Positions 9,004-18,283 of a stretch of 64,000 nucleotides of DNA are shown here, one piece after another (the first letter of the stretch is position 1; every line of letters begins with the position of its first letter). Source of the stretch: Trebonia sp963773105. Lineage in GTDB: Bacteria > Actinomycetota > Actinomycetes > Streptosporangiales > Streptosporangiaceae. Where the stretch lies: assembly GCA_963773105.1 (NCBI GenBank), contig CAVZAA010000009.1:372001-436000 (forward strand), written 5' to 3'. The notes beneath the pieces are model-generated. The model was given only the letters and a program-made list of their open reading frames with translations, did no database searches and was not told the DNA's origin. The position numbers were made by a program, and so were the translations under genes.

Positions 9004-9926
9004 CCGCGACGACGACACCGGTCCAGGCGGCGCGCGAGGCGCAGGCCGCGCACGCCAAGCGCGTGACCCGCAGGCCGCAGGGGCGCCGGCGGTACTCGCT
9101 CATCCTCAGCCTGCTGATGACGGTGATGCTGCTCTACGCCCTGCTGCCGCTGCTGTGGCTGGTGGTCAACTCCTCGAAGACCCCGGGGGCTCTGTTCAGC
9201 ACGTTCGGCCTCTGGTTCGGCGGGCCGTTCGCCCTGTGGTCCAACATCGACCAGGTGCTGACCTACGACAACGGCATCTTCGTCCGCTGGCTCGCGAACA
9301 CGCTGCTGTACGTCGTCGTCGGCGCGGGCGGTGCCACCTTCCTGGCCACGCTCGCGGGCTACGGGCTGGCGAAGTACGACTTCCCCGGCCGGCGAGCCGT
9401 TTTCGCGGCCGTGCTCGGGGCGGTCGCGGTGCCGGGCACGGCGCTGGCCGTGCCCACCTTCCTGCTCTTCTCCGACCTGCACCTGACCAACACGCCCTGG
9501 GCGGTCATCCTGCCGTCCCTGGTCAGCCCGTTCGGGCTGTACCTGATCTGGGTGTACGCGCAGGACGCGGTGCCCGCCGAACTGCTCGAGGCCGCCCGGA
9601 TGGATGGCGCGAGCGAGGTCCGCACGTTCTTCCAGATCTCCCTCCGGCTGCTGACACCCGGCGTGGTCACCGTGCTGCTCTTCACCGTGGTCGCCACCTG
9701 GAACAACTACTTCCTGCCACTGATCATGCTGAGCACGCCGCAGTGGTACCCGCTGACCGTCGGCCTCAACGACTGGGACCAGCAGTCGTTCACGGCGGGC
9801 GGCCAGGCCATCTACAACCTCGTGATCACCGGGTCGCTGCTCACCGTCATCCCGATCATGATCGCCTTCCTCGTCATGCAGCGCTACTGGCGGTCCGGCC
9901 TGGCCGCCGGGAGCGTGAAGCAGTGA
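9000..9926 (+). CDS. ABC sugar importer permease 2 (MalG/LacG type)
   Basis: A 308-aa protein from GTG 9000, whose first bases overlap the previous stop. It has an N-terminal helix after a basic leader, six helices in total, and the EAA loop EAARMDGASEVRTFFQISLR near residue 205. It partners the first permease to form the channel for the sugar delivered by the lipoprotein at 10057. The 130-bp gap that follows holds no gene. Confidence 0.93.
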   Translation: MTATTTPVQAAREAQAAHAKRVTRRPQGRRRYSLILSLLMTVMLLYALLPLLWLVVNSSKTPGALFSTFGLWFGGPFALWSNIDQVLTYDNGIFVRWLANTLLYVVVGAGGATFLATLAGYGLAKYDFPGRRAVFAAVLGAVAVPGTALAVPTFLLFSDLHLTNTPWAVILPSLVSPFGLYLIWVYAQDAVPAELLEAARMDGASEVRTFFQISLRLLTPGVVTVLLFTVVATWNNYFLPLIMLSTPQWYPLTVGLNDWDQQSFTAGGQAIYNLVITGSLLTVIPIMIAFLVMQRYWRSGLAAGSVKQ

Positions 9927-10056
9927 CCCGGCGCCCCCGCCCCCGACGCGATTCCTGAACCCGGCCCACCCCCACCCGGGCAACCCCCTTATCCCCGATC
10001 AATCAGCCAACCATCGACCAGTGCGAACCGTCGACAACGAAGTGGAAGGCACGACA

Positions 10057-11496
10057 ATGCACGAGAATTCCCGCAAGACAACGAGAACCCGCAGCTGGCG
10101 GACGGCGGGCGCCACCGCGTCCGTCGCCACCGCCGGCCTCGCCCTGACGGCCGGCCTGGCGGCCTGCAGCTCAAGCAGCTCAAGCAGCCCCGCCGCCAGC
10201 AGCACCACCGCGTCCAGCGCCAGCAGCAGCGCAGGCAGCAGCAGCCCGGCCGCCGCCAGCACCGGCGCCTCCGCCATCGCGGCCGCGCTGCAGCAGCCGA
10301 CCACGCTGACCGTGTGGGCGTGGGCGCCGCAGACGGCGGACATCGTGAAGGCGTTCGAAAAGCAGTATCCGAAGATCACGGTGAACCTGGTCAACGCCGG
10401 CACCGGCTCCGCCGAGTACACCAAGCTCGAGAACGCGATCAAGGCGGGTTCCGGCGCTCCCGACGTCGCTCAGATCGAGTACTACGCGCTCCCCCAGTTC
10501 GCGCTCCAGGGCGCGCTGTCCGACCTGTCCGCCGACGGCCTTGGCAGCGCCCAGGGCCAGTTCTCCAGCGCGGTCTGGGGCTCGGTCAACATCGGCGGCA
10601 AGCTCGTCGGGCTGCCGCAGGACACCGGGCCGATGGCGCTGTTCTACAACAAGACAGTCTTCGACAAGTACCACCTGACGGTGCCCACCACGTGGGCGCA
10701 GTACGCCGCCGACGCGGCCAAGCTGCACGCGGCCGACCCCAAGGAGTACATCGGCAACGACACCGGCGACCCCGGCTTCGTCACCAGCATGATCTGGGCG
10801 GCGGGGGGCGAGCCGTACGCGGTGAGCGGCACCAAGAACGTGACGATCAACCTGCAGGACCCAGGGGCCAGGAAGTTCGCCGCCCTCTGGTCCCCGCTGA
10901 TCACCAAGGGCCTGCTCGCGCCGGTTACCTCCTGGTCCACCCAGTGGTACACGGGCCTGGCCAACGGCAGCATCGCCAGCCTGGTGACCGGCGGCTGGAT
11001 GGGCGTCGACCTGGAGACCGGCGTGCCGTCGGGCAAGGGCGACTGGCGGGTCGCGCCGCTCCCGGAGTGGACCGCGGGAACGGCGGCGACCTCGGAGAAC
11101 GGCGGCAGCGCGGACTCCGTCCTCGCCGCCAGCAAGAACCAGCTCGCGGCGGCCGGGTTCCTGCAGTTCATGAACACCGGCCCGGGTGAGCAGATCTCCG
11201 CCAACTCGGGTGACTTCCCGTCGTCCAACGCCATGCTCAACGCATCGTCGTTCCTCGACCAGGCCCCGGCCTACTTCGGCGGGCAGAAGATCAACCAGGT
11301 CCTCTCGCAGGCGGCGTCACAGGTCCTGCCCGGTTGGTCGTACCTGCCGTTCCAGGTCTACGCCAACAGCATCTTCCCCAACACGGTCGGCCAGGCCTAC
11401 ACCGGCAAGTCCACCCTCGACGCCGGCCTGCAGGCGTGGCAGCAGCAGTCGGCCAGCTACGGGAGCCAGCAAGGGTTCAGCATCAGCAGCCAGTAA
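10057..11496 (+). CDS. Extracellular sugar-binding lipoprotein of the ABC importer
   Basis: A 479-aa family-1 solute-binding protein. The start is ATG 10057 with GGAAGG about 10 bases upstream. A GTG at 10021 in the same frame would add 12 residues without a better site. A basic n-region, a hydrophobic core and the lipobox LAAC put the lipidated Cys at residue 37. A Ser/Ala-rich tether of about 45 residues follows, then the binding domain beginning TLTVWAWAPQ. Typical family segments include GSGAPDVAQIEYYALPQF and LPQDTGPMALFYNKTVFDKY. It captures the substrate, probably a galactoside given the downstream enzymes. Confidence 0.93.
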   Translation: MHENSRKTTRTRSWRTAGATASVATAGLALTAGLAACSSSSSSSPAASSTTASSASSSAGSSSPAAASTGASAIAAALQQPTTLTVWAWAPQTADIVKAFEKQYPKITVNLVNAGTGSAEYTKLENAIKAGSGAPDVAQIEYYALPQFALQGALSDLSADGLGSAQGQFSSAVWGSVNIGGKLVGLPQDTGPMALFYNKTVFDKYHLTVPTTWAQYAADAAKLHAADPKEYIGNDTGDPGFVTSMIWAAGGEPYAVSGTKNVTINLQDPGARKFAALWSPLITKGLLAPVTSWSTQWYTGLANGSIASLVTGGWMGVDLETGVPSGKGDWRVAPLPEWTAGTAATSENGGSADSVLAASKNQLAAAGFLQFMNTGPGEQISANSGDFPSSNAMLNASSFLDQAPAYFGGQKINQVLSQAASQVLPGWSYLPFQVYANSIFPNTVGQAYTGKSTLDAGLQAWQQQSASYGSQQGFSISSQ

Positions 11497-11594
11497 TCCC
11501 ACCGCAGTTGCTCGATTTTGGTGGCCGGCCGGGGCTCCCGGCCGGCCACCCTGCGCGTGACCCAAGCGCGCGTGACGGAAGGAAGAAAAGATCC

Positions 11595-13412
11595 ATGAGG
11601 GAGCCCGGCGACCCCCGCGAGCCCCGCAAGTTCATCGTCGGCGAGCGCGACTTCCTGCTCGACGGCGAGCCGTTCCGCATCCTGTCCGGCGCGCTGCACT
11701 ACTTCCGGGTCCACCCCGGCCACTGGGCCGACCGGATCAGGAAGGCGCGGCAGATGGGCCTGAACACGGTCGAGACCTACGTCGCCTGGAACGCGCACGC
11801 ACCCCGGCCGGATGAGTTCCGGCTCGACGGCGGGCTCGATCTCGGCCGCTTCCTCGACCTGGTGGCCGCCGAGGGGATGTTCGCCATCGTCCGCCCCGGG
11901 CCCTACATCTGCGCCGAGCTGACCAACGGCGGCCTGCCCGGCTGGCTCGGCCAAGCCGGCGTGCGCGCCGTCCGCAGCGCCGACCCGGCGTTCATGCGGG
12001 CGGTGCGCGGCTACCTCGGGCAGCTCGCGCCGGTGGTGGTCTCGCGCCAGATCGACCGGGGCGGGCCGATCATCATGATGCAGGTCGAGAACGAATACGG
12101 CGCCTACGGCCGCGACCGGGAGTACCTGCGCGAACTGGCCGGGCTGATCCGCGCGACCGGGATCACGGTGCCCTTGAACACCGTCGACCAGCCGGTCGGC
12201 GACATGCTGGCCAACGGCGGCCTGCCGGAGGCGCTCGCCACCGGGTCCTTCGGCGGCCATGTCGCGCAGCGACTGGCGGCGCTGCGCGCCCACCAGGCCG
12301 ACGGGCCGCTGATGTGCTCGGAGTTCTGGCACGGCTGGTTCGACGACTGGGGCGGCCGCCATCACGTCACGCCGGTGGCCGAGGCGGCCGGGAACCTGGA
12401 CGAGATGCTCAGCGCGGGGGCCTCCGTCAACATCTACATGTTCCATGGCGGCACGAACTTCGGCCTGACCAACGGCGCCAACGACAAGGGCACGTATCAG
12501 CCCATCACCACCAGCTACGACTACGACGCGCCGCTCGACGAGGCCGGGAACCCGACCGCCAAGTACTGGGCGTTCCGCGACGTGATCGCCGGGCACGCGG
12601 CCGTCAGCGCCGACGTCCCGGCCGCCGCGACGACGCCGGCGCCCAGCTTCACCGTGCCGCTGCGGCAGACGCTGCCGCTCTGGGAAGCGCTCGACCTGCT
12701 CGGCCAGGCAGTCGGCCACGACGCGGTCGTCACCGCCGACGAGGCCGGCCAGTACCAGGGCCTGACCCTGTACGCGACCGAGCTCAACGGCACCGCCGGC
12801 CAAGGCGCAGCCGACGACATGGCCGCGGTCCTCACCGTCGGCGAGGTCAGGGACCGGGCCCAGGTCTTCCTCAACCGGCAGGGCATCGGCGTCCTCGCCC
12901 GCGACCATCACGACACGTCGCTGGCGCTGCCGGCCGGCGCCCGCGGCCGCCTCGAGATCCTGGTCGAGGACCAGGGCCGGGTGGACTACGGCCCTCGCAT
13001 CGGCGAGGCCAAGGGGCTCATCGGCCCGGTGTCGGCCGGCGGCGCCGAGCTGCGCGGCTGGGAGGTGCGACCGATGACCCTCGAGGAGATCGCGCCGGTG
13101 GCGACGGAACTGCGCAGCCGGCCGGACAGACAGCCGGCCACGCTGGCCGGCCCCGCCTTCGCCCGGGCGGTCTTCGATCTGGCCGAGGCGGCGGACCTGT
13201 ACCTGTCGACGGCGGGCTGGGGCAAGGGGATCGCCTGGGTGAACGGGTTCTGCCTGGGGCGGTACTGGTCCCGCGGACCGCAGCGAACACTGTACGTGCC
13301 CGGCCCCGTCACCCGGCCCGGGGTCAACCAGCTGATCATCCTCGAGCTGCACGCGGCCAGCGCGGCTGTTGCCTTCCGTCCCGGTCCCGAGCTGGGCCAT
13401 ACTGAATTGTGA
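11595..13412 (+). CDS. GH35 beta-galactosidase
   Basis: A 605-aa cytoplasmic enzyme; no signal peptide is visible. The start ATG has GGAAGGAAG upstream. The (beta/alpha)8 barrel shows GALHYFRVHP, GLNTVETYVAWNAHAP and VRPGPYICAEL. The predicted acid/base Glu167 lies in VENEYGAYG and the predicted nucleophile Glu243 in CSEFWHGWFDDWG. The C-terminal part carries beta-sandwich domains with the late segment GWGKGIAWVNGFCLGRYW typical of the family. It hydrolyses imported beta-galactosides to release galactose for GalK and GalT downstream. Confidence 0.93.
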   Translation: MREPGDPREPRKFIVGERDFLLDGEPFRILSGALHYFRVHPGHWADRIRKARQMGLNTVETYVAWNAHAPRPDEFRLDGGLDLGRFLDLVAAEGMFAIVRPGPYICAELTNGGLPGWLGQAGVRAVRSADPAFMRAVRGYLGQLAPVVVSRQIDRGGPIIMMQVENEYGAYGRDREYLRELAGLIRATGITVPLNTVDQPVGDMLANGGLPEALATGSFGGHVAQRLAALRAHQADGPLMCSEFWHGWFDDWGGRHHVTPVAEAAGNLDEMLSAGASVNIYMFHGGTNFGLTNGANDKGTYQPITTSYDYDAPLDEAGNPTAKYWAFRDVIAGHAAVSADVPAAATTPAPSFTVPLRQTLPLWEALDLLGQAVGHDAVVTADEAGQYQGLTLYATELNGTAGQGAADDMAAVLTVGEVRDRAQVFLNRQGIGVLARDHHDTSLALPAGARGRLEILVEDQGRVDYGPRIGEAKGLIGPVSAGGAELRGWEVRPMTLEEIAPVATELRSRPDRQPATLAGPAFARAVFDLAEAADLYLSTAGWGKGIAWVNGFCLGRYWSRGPQRTLYVPGPVTRPGVNQLIILELHAASAAVAFRPGPELGHTEL

Positions 13413-13519
13413 ACGGTCACACGAGACAGTGACAACGCTGAAGCACAGCACTGCGAAGCAAACCCTGGACGCTGCCCGGGTCCATCCCACGCGGATCCAA
13501 CCGAGGAGAGCACTCGCCG

Positions 13520-14632
13520 ATGTCCGGTATAGCCAAGCGCGTCACCCAGCTCAGTGACGGGCGCGAGCTCATCTACTTCGACGACGCGGACACGACGCTG
13601 CCGCCGGAGCGGAAGGCCGACGAACGCCCGCCCGAGCCCAGGCCGCCGGTGCCGGAGCTGCGGCTTGACCCGCTGACGGGCGAGTGGATCTCCATCGCGA
13701 CCGCCCGCCAGAACCGCGCCTTCCTGCCCCCCGACGACCTCGACCCGCTGTCGCCCTCGGCGCCCGGGCGGCCGACCGAGATACCCGACAACTTCGACGT
13801 CGCGGTGTTCGAGAACAAGTCACCGTCGTTCGGCCCCGGGCTGCCCCCGCCGTACGATCCGCCCGCCGCCGATCCGATGGGCGGGCGGATCGAGGTCCGC
13901 GGCTCGCGCCCCGGGTACGGCCGGTGCGAGGTGGTCTGCTTCGGCCCTGCGCGCACCGGCTCCTGGGGTGACCTGACCGTGTCACGGGCCCGGACCATCG
14001 TCGAGGCGTGGGCCGACCGCACCGCCGCGCTGTCGGCGCTGCCCGGCGTCGAGCAGGTCTACGTCTTCGAGAACCGAGGGCGGGAAATCGGCGTGACGCT
14101 GCTCCATCCGCACGGGCAGATCTACGGCTACCCGTACATCACCCCGCGCACCCGCCGCCTGCTCGCCTCGATCGACTCCTACGGCCCCGGGCTGATGGCG
14201 GACATCCTGGCGGCCGAGCAGAAGTCCGAGCGGGTCCTCATCCGCGGCGAGCACTTCACGGTCTTCGTGCCGTTCGCCGCCCGCTGGCCGATCGAGATCC
14301 ACATGCTCCCGCACCGCCACGTGCCGGACTTCGCCGTCACGACCGACGCCGAGCGCGGCGAGATCGCGCTGCTCTACCGGCGGATCGTGCGCGCGATCGA
14401 CGCGCTCTACGACACCCCGACCCCCTACATCGCCGCCTGGCACCAGGCCCCGGTGCGGGCCTGCCGGGACCTGGTTCGGCTAATGCTCCAGGTCACCTCG
14501 CCGCGCCGGGCGGCCGACAAGCTCAAGTACCTGGCCGGCTCCGAGACCGGCATGGGCGCCTTCATCGGCGACGTCGCACCGGAGGCATCGGCCGAGCGGA
14601 TCAGGGCCGCCCTGTCCGCCATCCCCGACTGA
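13520..14632 (+). CDS. galT: Galactose-1-phosphate uridylyltransferase
   Basis: A 370-aa Leloir enzyme that exchanges UMP between UDP-glucose and galactose-1-phosphate. The active-site HPHGQ is at residues 196-200, with His198 the predicted uridylylated nucleophile. PLTGEWISIATARQNRAF and ENRGREIGVTLLHP are family segments. The late HMLPHRH supplies further conserved histidines. A GAGGAGAG ribosome binding site precedes the ATG. galK follows after 25 bp. No UDP-galactose 4-epimerase (galE) is in the window, so it must be encoded elsewhere. Confidence 0.95.
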   Translation: MSGIAKRVTQLSDGRELIYFDDADTTLPPERKADERPPEPRPPVPELRLDPLTGEWISIATARQNRAFLPPDDLDPLSPSAPGRPTEIPDNFDVAVFENKSPSFGPGLPPPYDPPAADPMGGRIEVRGSRPGYGRCEVVCFGPARTGSWGDLTVSRARTIVEAWADRTAALSALPGVEQVYVFENRGREIGVTLLHPHGQIYGYPYITPRTRRLLASIDSYGPGLMADILAAEQKSERVLIRGEHFTVFVPFAARWPIEIHMLPHRHVPDFAVTTDAERGEIALLYRRIVRAIDALYDTPTPYIAAWHQAPVRACRDLVRLMLQVTSPRRAADKLKYLAGSETGMGAFIGDVAPEASAERIRAALSAIPD

Positions 14633-14657
14633 TCAGCCGACTGGAGGAACCCCGCCC

Positions 14658-15845
14658 GTGCCAGCGCAACTGGAAGCCCTCGCCGAAGCCACCGCCCGCG
14701 GATTCGAAGGCGCCTACGGCCGGGACTGCGCCGGGGTCTGGTCCGCGCCCGGCCGGGTGAACCTGATCGGCGAGCACACCGACTACAACGAGGGGTTCGT
14801 GCTGCCGTTCGCGATCGGCGCGCGGACCTCGGTCGCGGCCGCCCCGCGCAACGACGGCGTGCTGGCGCTGGCGTCGGCGCAGTTCCCGGGCGCGGTCACC
14901 GCCGTGCGACTGGCCGATATCGCGCCAGGGGCGGTCTCGGGCTGGACGGCGTACCCGGCCGGGGTGGCATGGGCGCTCGGCCTGGCCGGCCCGGCCGCGG
15001 CGGGAACCGGCGGGGCGAGCCTCTACATCAACTCCGCCGTCCCGACCGGGTTGGGGCTGTCGTCCTCGGCCGCGCTGGAGTGCGCGGTGGCGCTGGCGCT
15101 GCGTGACCTGTGGGAGCTGGGGGCGAGCCGGGGCGAACTCGCCCGCGCCTGCCAGCGAGCGGAGAACGAGGTGGTCGGCGCGCCGACCGGGATCATGGAC
15201 CAGTTCGCGTCGCTGTTCGGCGAGCCCGGCTCGGCCGTGCTCATCGACTGCCGGGCCGTGCGCGGCGACAACGTGCCGCTGGCGCTCGAGGCGGCCGGCC
15301 TGGAGATCGTGCTGGCCGACACCAGGGAGCAGCACGCGCACGCGGCGGGCGGGTACGCCGACCGCCGGGCGTCGTGCGACCGGGCCGCGCGGATCCTCGG
15401 CGTCCGGGCATTGCGCGACGTCGGCCTCGACGACCTCGACCAGGCCGCGAGCGCGTTCGACGCCGAGACGTTCCGGCGGGTCAGGCACGTGGTGACCGAG
15501 AACGAGCGGGTGCTCGACGCGGTCGCGGCGCTGCGCGGGGACGCGCTCGTATCGGACCCCGCCGCCCTCGGCGCGCTGCTGACGGCGTCGCACGCGTCGA
15601 TGCGGTGCGACTTCGAGATCACCACCCCCGCCCTCGACCTGGCCGCCGCGACCGCCGTCGAGGCCGGCGCGGTCGGCGCGCGGATGACGGGCGGCGGCTT
15701 CGGCGGCGCGATCATCGCGCTGGTCGCCAGGGACCGGGCGGCGCAGACGGCCGAGGCGATCACCGCCGCCTTCGCCCGCGCCGGGTTCGCCGCTCCCCGG
15801 CTGGACACGGTCGCCCCGTCCGACGGCGCCCGCCGCGATCGCTGA
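14658..15845 (+). CDS. galK: Galactokinase
   Basis: A 395-aa GHMP kinase. The galactokinase signature GRVNLIGEHTDYNEGFVLP is at residues 32-50. The phosphate-binding GLGLSSSAALECA follows near 135, and the C-terminal motif GARMTGGGFGGAIIAL near 340. The start is GTG with GGAGGAACCCC upstream. It phosphorylates the galactose released by the GH35 enzyme and is the last gene of the operon. A copy of a dispersed repeat lies 31 bp after its stop. Confidence 0.96.
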   Translation: MPAQLEALAEATARGFEGAYGRDCAGVWSAPGRVNLIGEHTDYNEGFVLPFAIGARTSVAAAPRNDGVLALASAQFPGAVTAVRLADIAPGAVSGWTAYPAGVAWALGLAGPAAAGTGGASLYINSAVPTGLGLSSSAALECAVALALRDLWELGASRGELARACQRAENEVVGAPTGIMDQFASLFGEPGSAVLIDCRAVRGDNVPLALEAAGLEIVLADTREQHAHAAGGYADRRASCDRAARILGVRALRDVGLDDLDQAASAFDAETFRRVRHVVTENERVLDAVAALRGDALVSDPAALGALLTASHASMRCDFEITTPALDLAAATAVEAGAVGARMTGGGFGGAIIALVARDRAAQTAEAITAAFARAGFAAPRLDTVAPSDGARRDR

Positions 15846-15876
15846 GATCAAGATCTAAGGCCAGGTCAACATCGTC

Positions 15877-15893
15877 ATATCGAACGGACCGTG
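15877..15893 (+). repeat. Dispersed intergenic repeat, copy 1
   Basis: ATATCGAACGGACCGTG, lying 3' of galK. The same core recurs in inverted orientation at 18165-18181 and 33871-33887, and as shorter matches at 40604-40617 and 55072-55082. An upstream TCAAAG- or TCTAAGG-like block accompanies most copies. Confidence 0.7.
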
Positions 15894-16167
15894 AGCTTCA
15901 CTGGCAACGTCCAGCTCACCAGCCGCCGCCCCACCCGGCCAGCCCCGCCGCCCCCGACCCCTCGACCCCGCTGCCTACGTCCGACCGCCAACCCCTCGGC
16001 TCCGCGGCCCGTCCACCCCGTCGCCCCTCGGCCCCGTCGCCCCTCGGCCCCGCCGGCCCCTCGGCCGCGCCGGTCCGTCGGCCGCGCTGGCCCGCCGGCC
16101 TCGCTGGCCCCGTCCATCCCACCGGTATCGACGTTGGCGACCCCGCGCCGCCAGCTTGACCCTGTCG
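15894..16167. other. Gene-free low-complexity stretch
   Basis: No convincing gene. Positions about 15,950-16,110 are a C-rich, quasi-repetitive run built from variants of CCCCTCGGCCCCGTCG. Open frames across it are an effect of composition. Together with the structured repeat that follows, it forms the 574-bp gap between galK and the convergent FAH-family gene. Confidence 0.6.
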
Positions 16168-16272
16168 GCTACGCCATCGACCCCAAACGCCATCTGTCAC
16201 CTACGCCATCGACACCAATAGGGGCTGTCGGTGGCGTAGGCGACAGGACCGGGTTCCTGTCGAAGGCGTAGC
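16168..16272. repeat. Nested inverted repeats built from a 13-bp unit
   Basis: The unit CTACGCCATCGAC occurs forward at 16169 and 16201 and, as variants, inverted at 16227 and 16259. Forward copies are 32 bp apart and so are the inverted copies, giving two nested arm pairs. The inner arms, 16194-16214 and 16226-16246, pair over 19 of 21 positions around an 11-nt loop. The outer arms, 16168-16181 and 16259-16272, pair over 13 of 14. This resembles a REP/BIME-like element or a very large bidirectional terminator between convergent genes. Confidence 0.75.
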
Positions 16273-16419
16273 TGACCGGGCCGGGGAGCCGAGGCGGCGA
16301 GCCGGGGCGGGTGAGCGCAGCACGTGTCGACGGCGGATCTGGCCCACCCGGGAACAGGCCGGTTCGCGGACCCGCGGTCGGGCCGTGCTGCGTAGCGGTC
16401 GGGCGGTGGTGGGCAGCGG

Positions 16420-17238
16420 TCAGGCGATGGTGTTGCGGAGCGCGCCGACGCCGGTCACCTCTACGCCGACCACGTCGCCCGACTTCAGGTACAGCGGCGG
16501 GGTCCGGCGGTGGCCGACGCCGGACGGGGTACCGGTCAGGATCAGGTCGCCGGTGCTCAGCGCGGTGAACTCGGAGATCGTGGCGATCAGCCGTGCGATC
16601 GGGAAGATCAGCAGGTCGATGCTCGAGTCCTGGACCCTCTCGCCGTTGACGGTGGTGGAGATCCGCTGCGCGGTGATGTCGACCTCATCCGGCGTGACCA
16701 GGTACGGGCCGAGCGGGGTGCAGGCGTCCCAGGCCTTGCCCTGCATCCACTGGTGGGTCTTGTACTGGTAGTCGCGCATGGAGATGTCGTTGCCGACCGT
16801 GTAGCCGAGAACGTGGCCCCCGGCGTCGGCCTCGCTGATCCGACGGCCGGGCCGGCCGATGACGACCGTGAGCTCGCCCTCGTAGTCGATCTGGTGCGAC
16901 TCGGGGGGCAGGTCGAGTTGCGCGAACGGTCCGGCCAGGCTGCTCGCGAACTTCGGGAACAGCACCGGGTAGTCGGAGTCGCTGCGCCCCGTCTCCTCGA
17001 TGTGCGCCTTGTAGTTCAAACCAACGCAGAAGACCTTGGCCGGGTTGGGCACCACCGGGCGGAGCTCCGCCCCGGCCGCGGGGAAGGCGTCGGCGGTGCG
17101 GCGCTCGGCGGCGAGCAGGGCCTCGGCGGTGCTCGCCCGGCCGAGCTCGGTCAGGCCGGCCAGCGGGACGAGCAGGTCGCCCTGGAGTTCGGCGACGACC
17201 GGCGCACCGGTCTTGTCATAGGTGGACGCGTAGCGCAT
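16420..17238 (-). CDS. Fumarylacetoacetate hydrolase (FAH) family protein
   Basis: A 272-aa protein from an ATG with GAGAGGACC upstream. It has the FAH fold with VFCVGLNYKAHIEETGR, then DYEGELTVVIGRPGR (metal-ligand Glu), GYTVGNDISMRDYQ, and a terminal LILTGTPSGVG. Relatives hydrolyse C-C bonds of acylpyruvates or act as 2-keto-3-deoxy-sugar-acid dehydratases or lyases. The substrate here is not determined. It is shorter than the true fumarylacetoacetase at 34700. It is preceded by a kinase remnant and does not look part of an operon. Confidence 0.88.
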   Translation of the reverse strand: MRYASTYDKTGAPVVAELQGDLLVPLAGLTELGRASTAEALLAAERRTADAFPAAGAELRPVVPNPAKVFCVGLNYKAHIEETGRSDSDYPVLFPKFASSLAGPFAQLDLPPESHQIDYEGELTVVIGRPGRRISEADAGGHVLGYTVGNDISMRDYQYKTHQWMQGKAWDACTPLGPYLVTPDEVDITAQRISTTVNGERVQDSSIDLLIFPIARLIATISEFTALSTGDLILTGTPSGVGHRRTPPLYLKSGDVVGVEVTGVGALRNTIA

Positions 17239-17292
17239 GACGGTCCTCTCGGGTAGGGGCGCGCGAGTCGGCGCCGATGGCGCCGTCAACAT

Positions 17293-17472
17293 CTACCACG
17301 ACGGGTCGCCGCGGCCGTCGCCCAGGTCAGGTCGTCGCGTTCTCGACCGCGACCAGCGACCGCCCGCGGATTTGCCCAGGAAGAGCTCGCCCATTCCCCC
17401 GCCGGCGAGCCTGCCGGTCAGCCGGTACGGCCCGATCTCCTGCGGATCGGTCGGCCCCAACTGGTCAGTCAC
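17293..17472 (-). pseudogene. Ser/Thr protein kinase N-terminal remnant
   Basis: From a GTG at 17472 the frame reads through IGPYRLTGRLAGGGMGELFLG, which is the glycine-rich ATP loop of Hanks-type (PknB-like) kinases, then SAGGR. The expected LVAVK segment appears only after shifting frame near 17,345 (LVAVENATT then a stop). No catalytic lobe follows. This is a decayed fragment, about 60 codons of a gene family usually longer than 500 codons. Confidence 0.7.
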
Positions 17473-17680
17473 GCGTAGCCCGCCTCGGTGAGTACGCCGG
17501 CCTGCAAGCGGAATGGGATGAGGGAAGACGAAAGCAGTTATACCGAACGTAGGGTCCTGACTCATCATCGGGAACAATGCCGCATCCGCGGCGTCAATCG
17601 TCATATCGTTGCATTCCGGCGGCGGCCCGGCCGGCGCCACCGCATCGGGCACGTGACCGTAAAAGGAGAACAGACGAGGC

Positions 17681-18130
17681 ATGGCAACGCTGCAGGAAAT
17701 GCTGCTCGCACCCGACATCCAGTCCAAGGTCGTCGCGGACTGCGAGGAGCTGGTCACTAATCAGGTCGCCGAGATGTCTGGCGTCACGGGGGCTGCGGTC
17801 AAACTCGCATACAACACCGTGCGCAAGGTTGACTCCAACCACATCCACGCGATGATCGAGACCATCCTGCCGAATGTGGCCGACGCCCTCGCGCCGTATT
17901 GGGCGCAGTTCACCGTGGAGTTCACGCCGAGTAGCGGTGACTTCGGCGGCTACCTGGCCGCGCGCGACGAAGAGGTGGCCGAGGCGCTGCTCGCGATCAC
18001 CGACCGGCGGCGCGACAACTCGAACCGGCCCGCCATCGTCAAGGCGTACAACACCATTCGGGGCCGCGCCATCAAGCAGGTGAAGGCCGCCCTGCCCGCG
18101 CTCGGCCTCCTCATTCAGAAGTACGCCTGA
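17681..18130 (+). CDS. Conserved small protein of unknown function (149 aa)
   Basis: An ATG with AAAAGGAGAACAG upstream begins a 149-aa, mostly helical soluble protein (LQEMLLAPDIQSKVVADCEE ... LPALGLLIQKYA). I do not recognise a catalytic motif or a named family with certainty. It resembles short actinobacterial proteins of about 140 aa carried as DUF entries. It stands alone, divergent from the kinase remnant, and is followed by a hairpin at 18146-18176. Confidence 0.8.
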   Translation: MATLQEMLLAPDIQSKVVADCEELVTNQVAEMSGVTGAAVKLAYNTVRKVDSNHIHAMIETILPNVADALAPYWAQFTVEFTPSSGDFGGYLAARDEEVAEALLAITDRRRDNSNRPAIVKAYNTIRGRAIKQVKAALPALGLLIQKYA

Positions 18131-18145
18131 GGCATAGGGGCGCCG

Positions 18146-18176
18146 GAACGGACCGGGTGGGAGCCACGGTCCGTTC
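18146..18176. terminator. Hairpin after the 149-aa gene, overlapping a dispersed repeat copy
   Basis: Arms GAACGGACCG (18146-18155) and CGGTCCGTTC (18167-18176) pair perfectly over 10 bp around an 11-nt loop. The right arm is part of repeat copy 2 (18165-18181, inverted). No U-tract follows immediately. It lies 16 bp after the stop codon and probably acts as a terminator. Confidence 0.55.
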
Positions 18177-18283
18177 GATATAGGCCTGCCTTTGATCTTG
18201 ATTTTGATCTTGTGGGCGCGCCTGGGGTCGGCCAGACTTGCGATTATTACAGCCGCGCTTCAAGGTCGAGGTGGGGGTTCGCC

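Noticed and set aside
11457..13490. 677-codon minus-strand open frame opposite the beta-galactosidase
   Set aside because: Shadow frame of the GH35 gene, Gly/Asp/Arg/Val-rich low-information product.
15894..16271. Proline/arginine-rich open frames between galK and the FAH-family gene
   Set aside because: They come from a C-rich quasi-repeat and an inverted-repeat structure, with no ribosome binding site or family match.
18181..18283. RAE upstream of the RPH-like genes
   Set aside because: I looked for the rifamycin-associated element before this split phosphotransferase and found none, so rifampicin inactivation is not supported for this pair.
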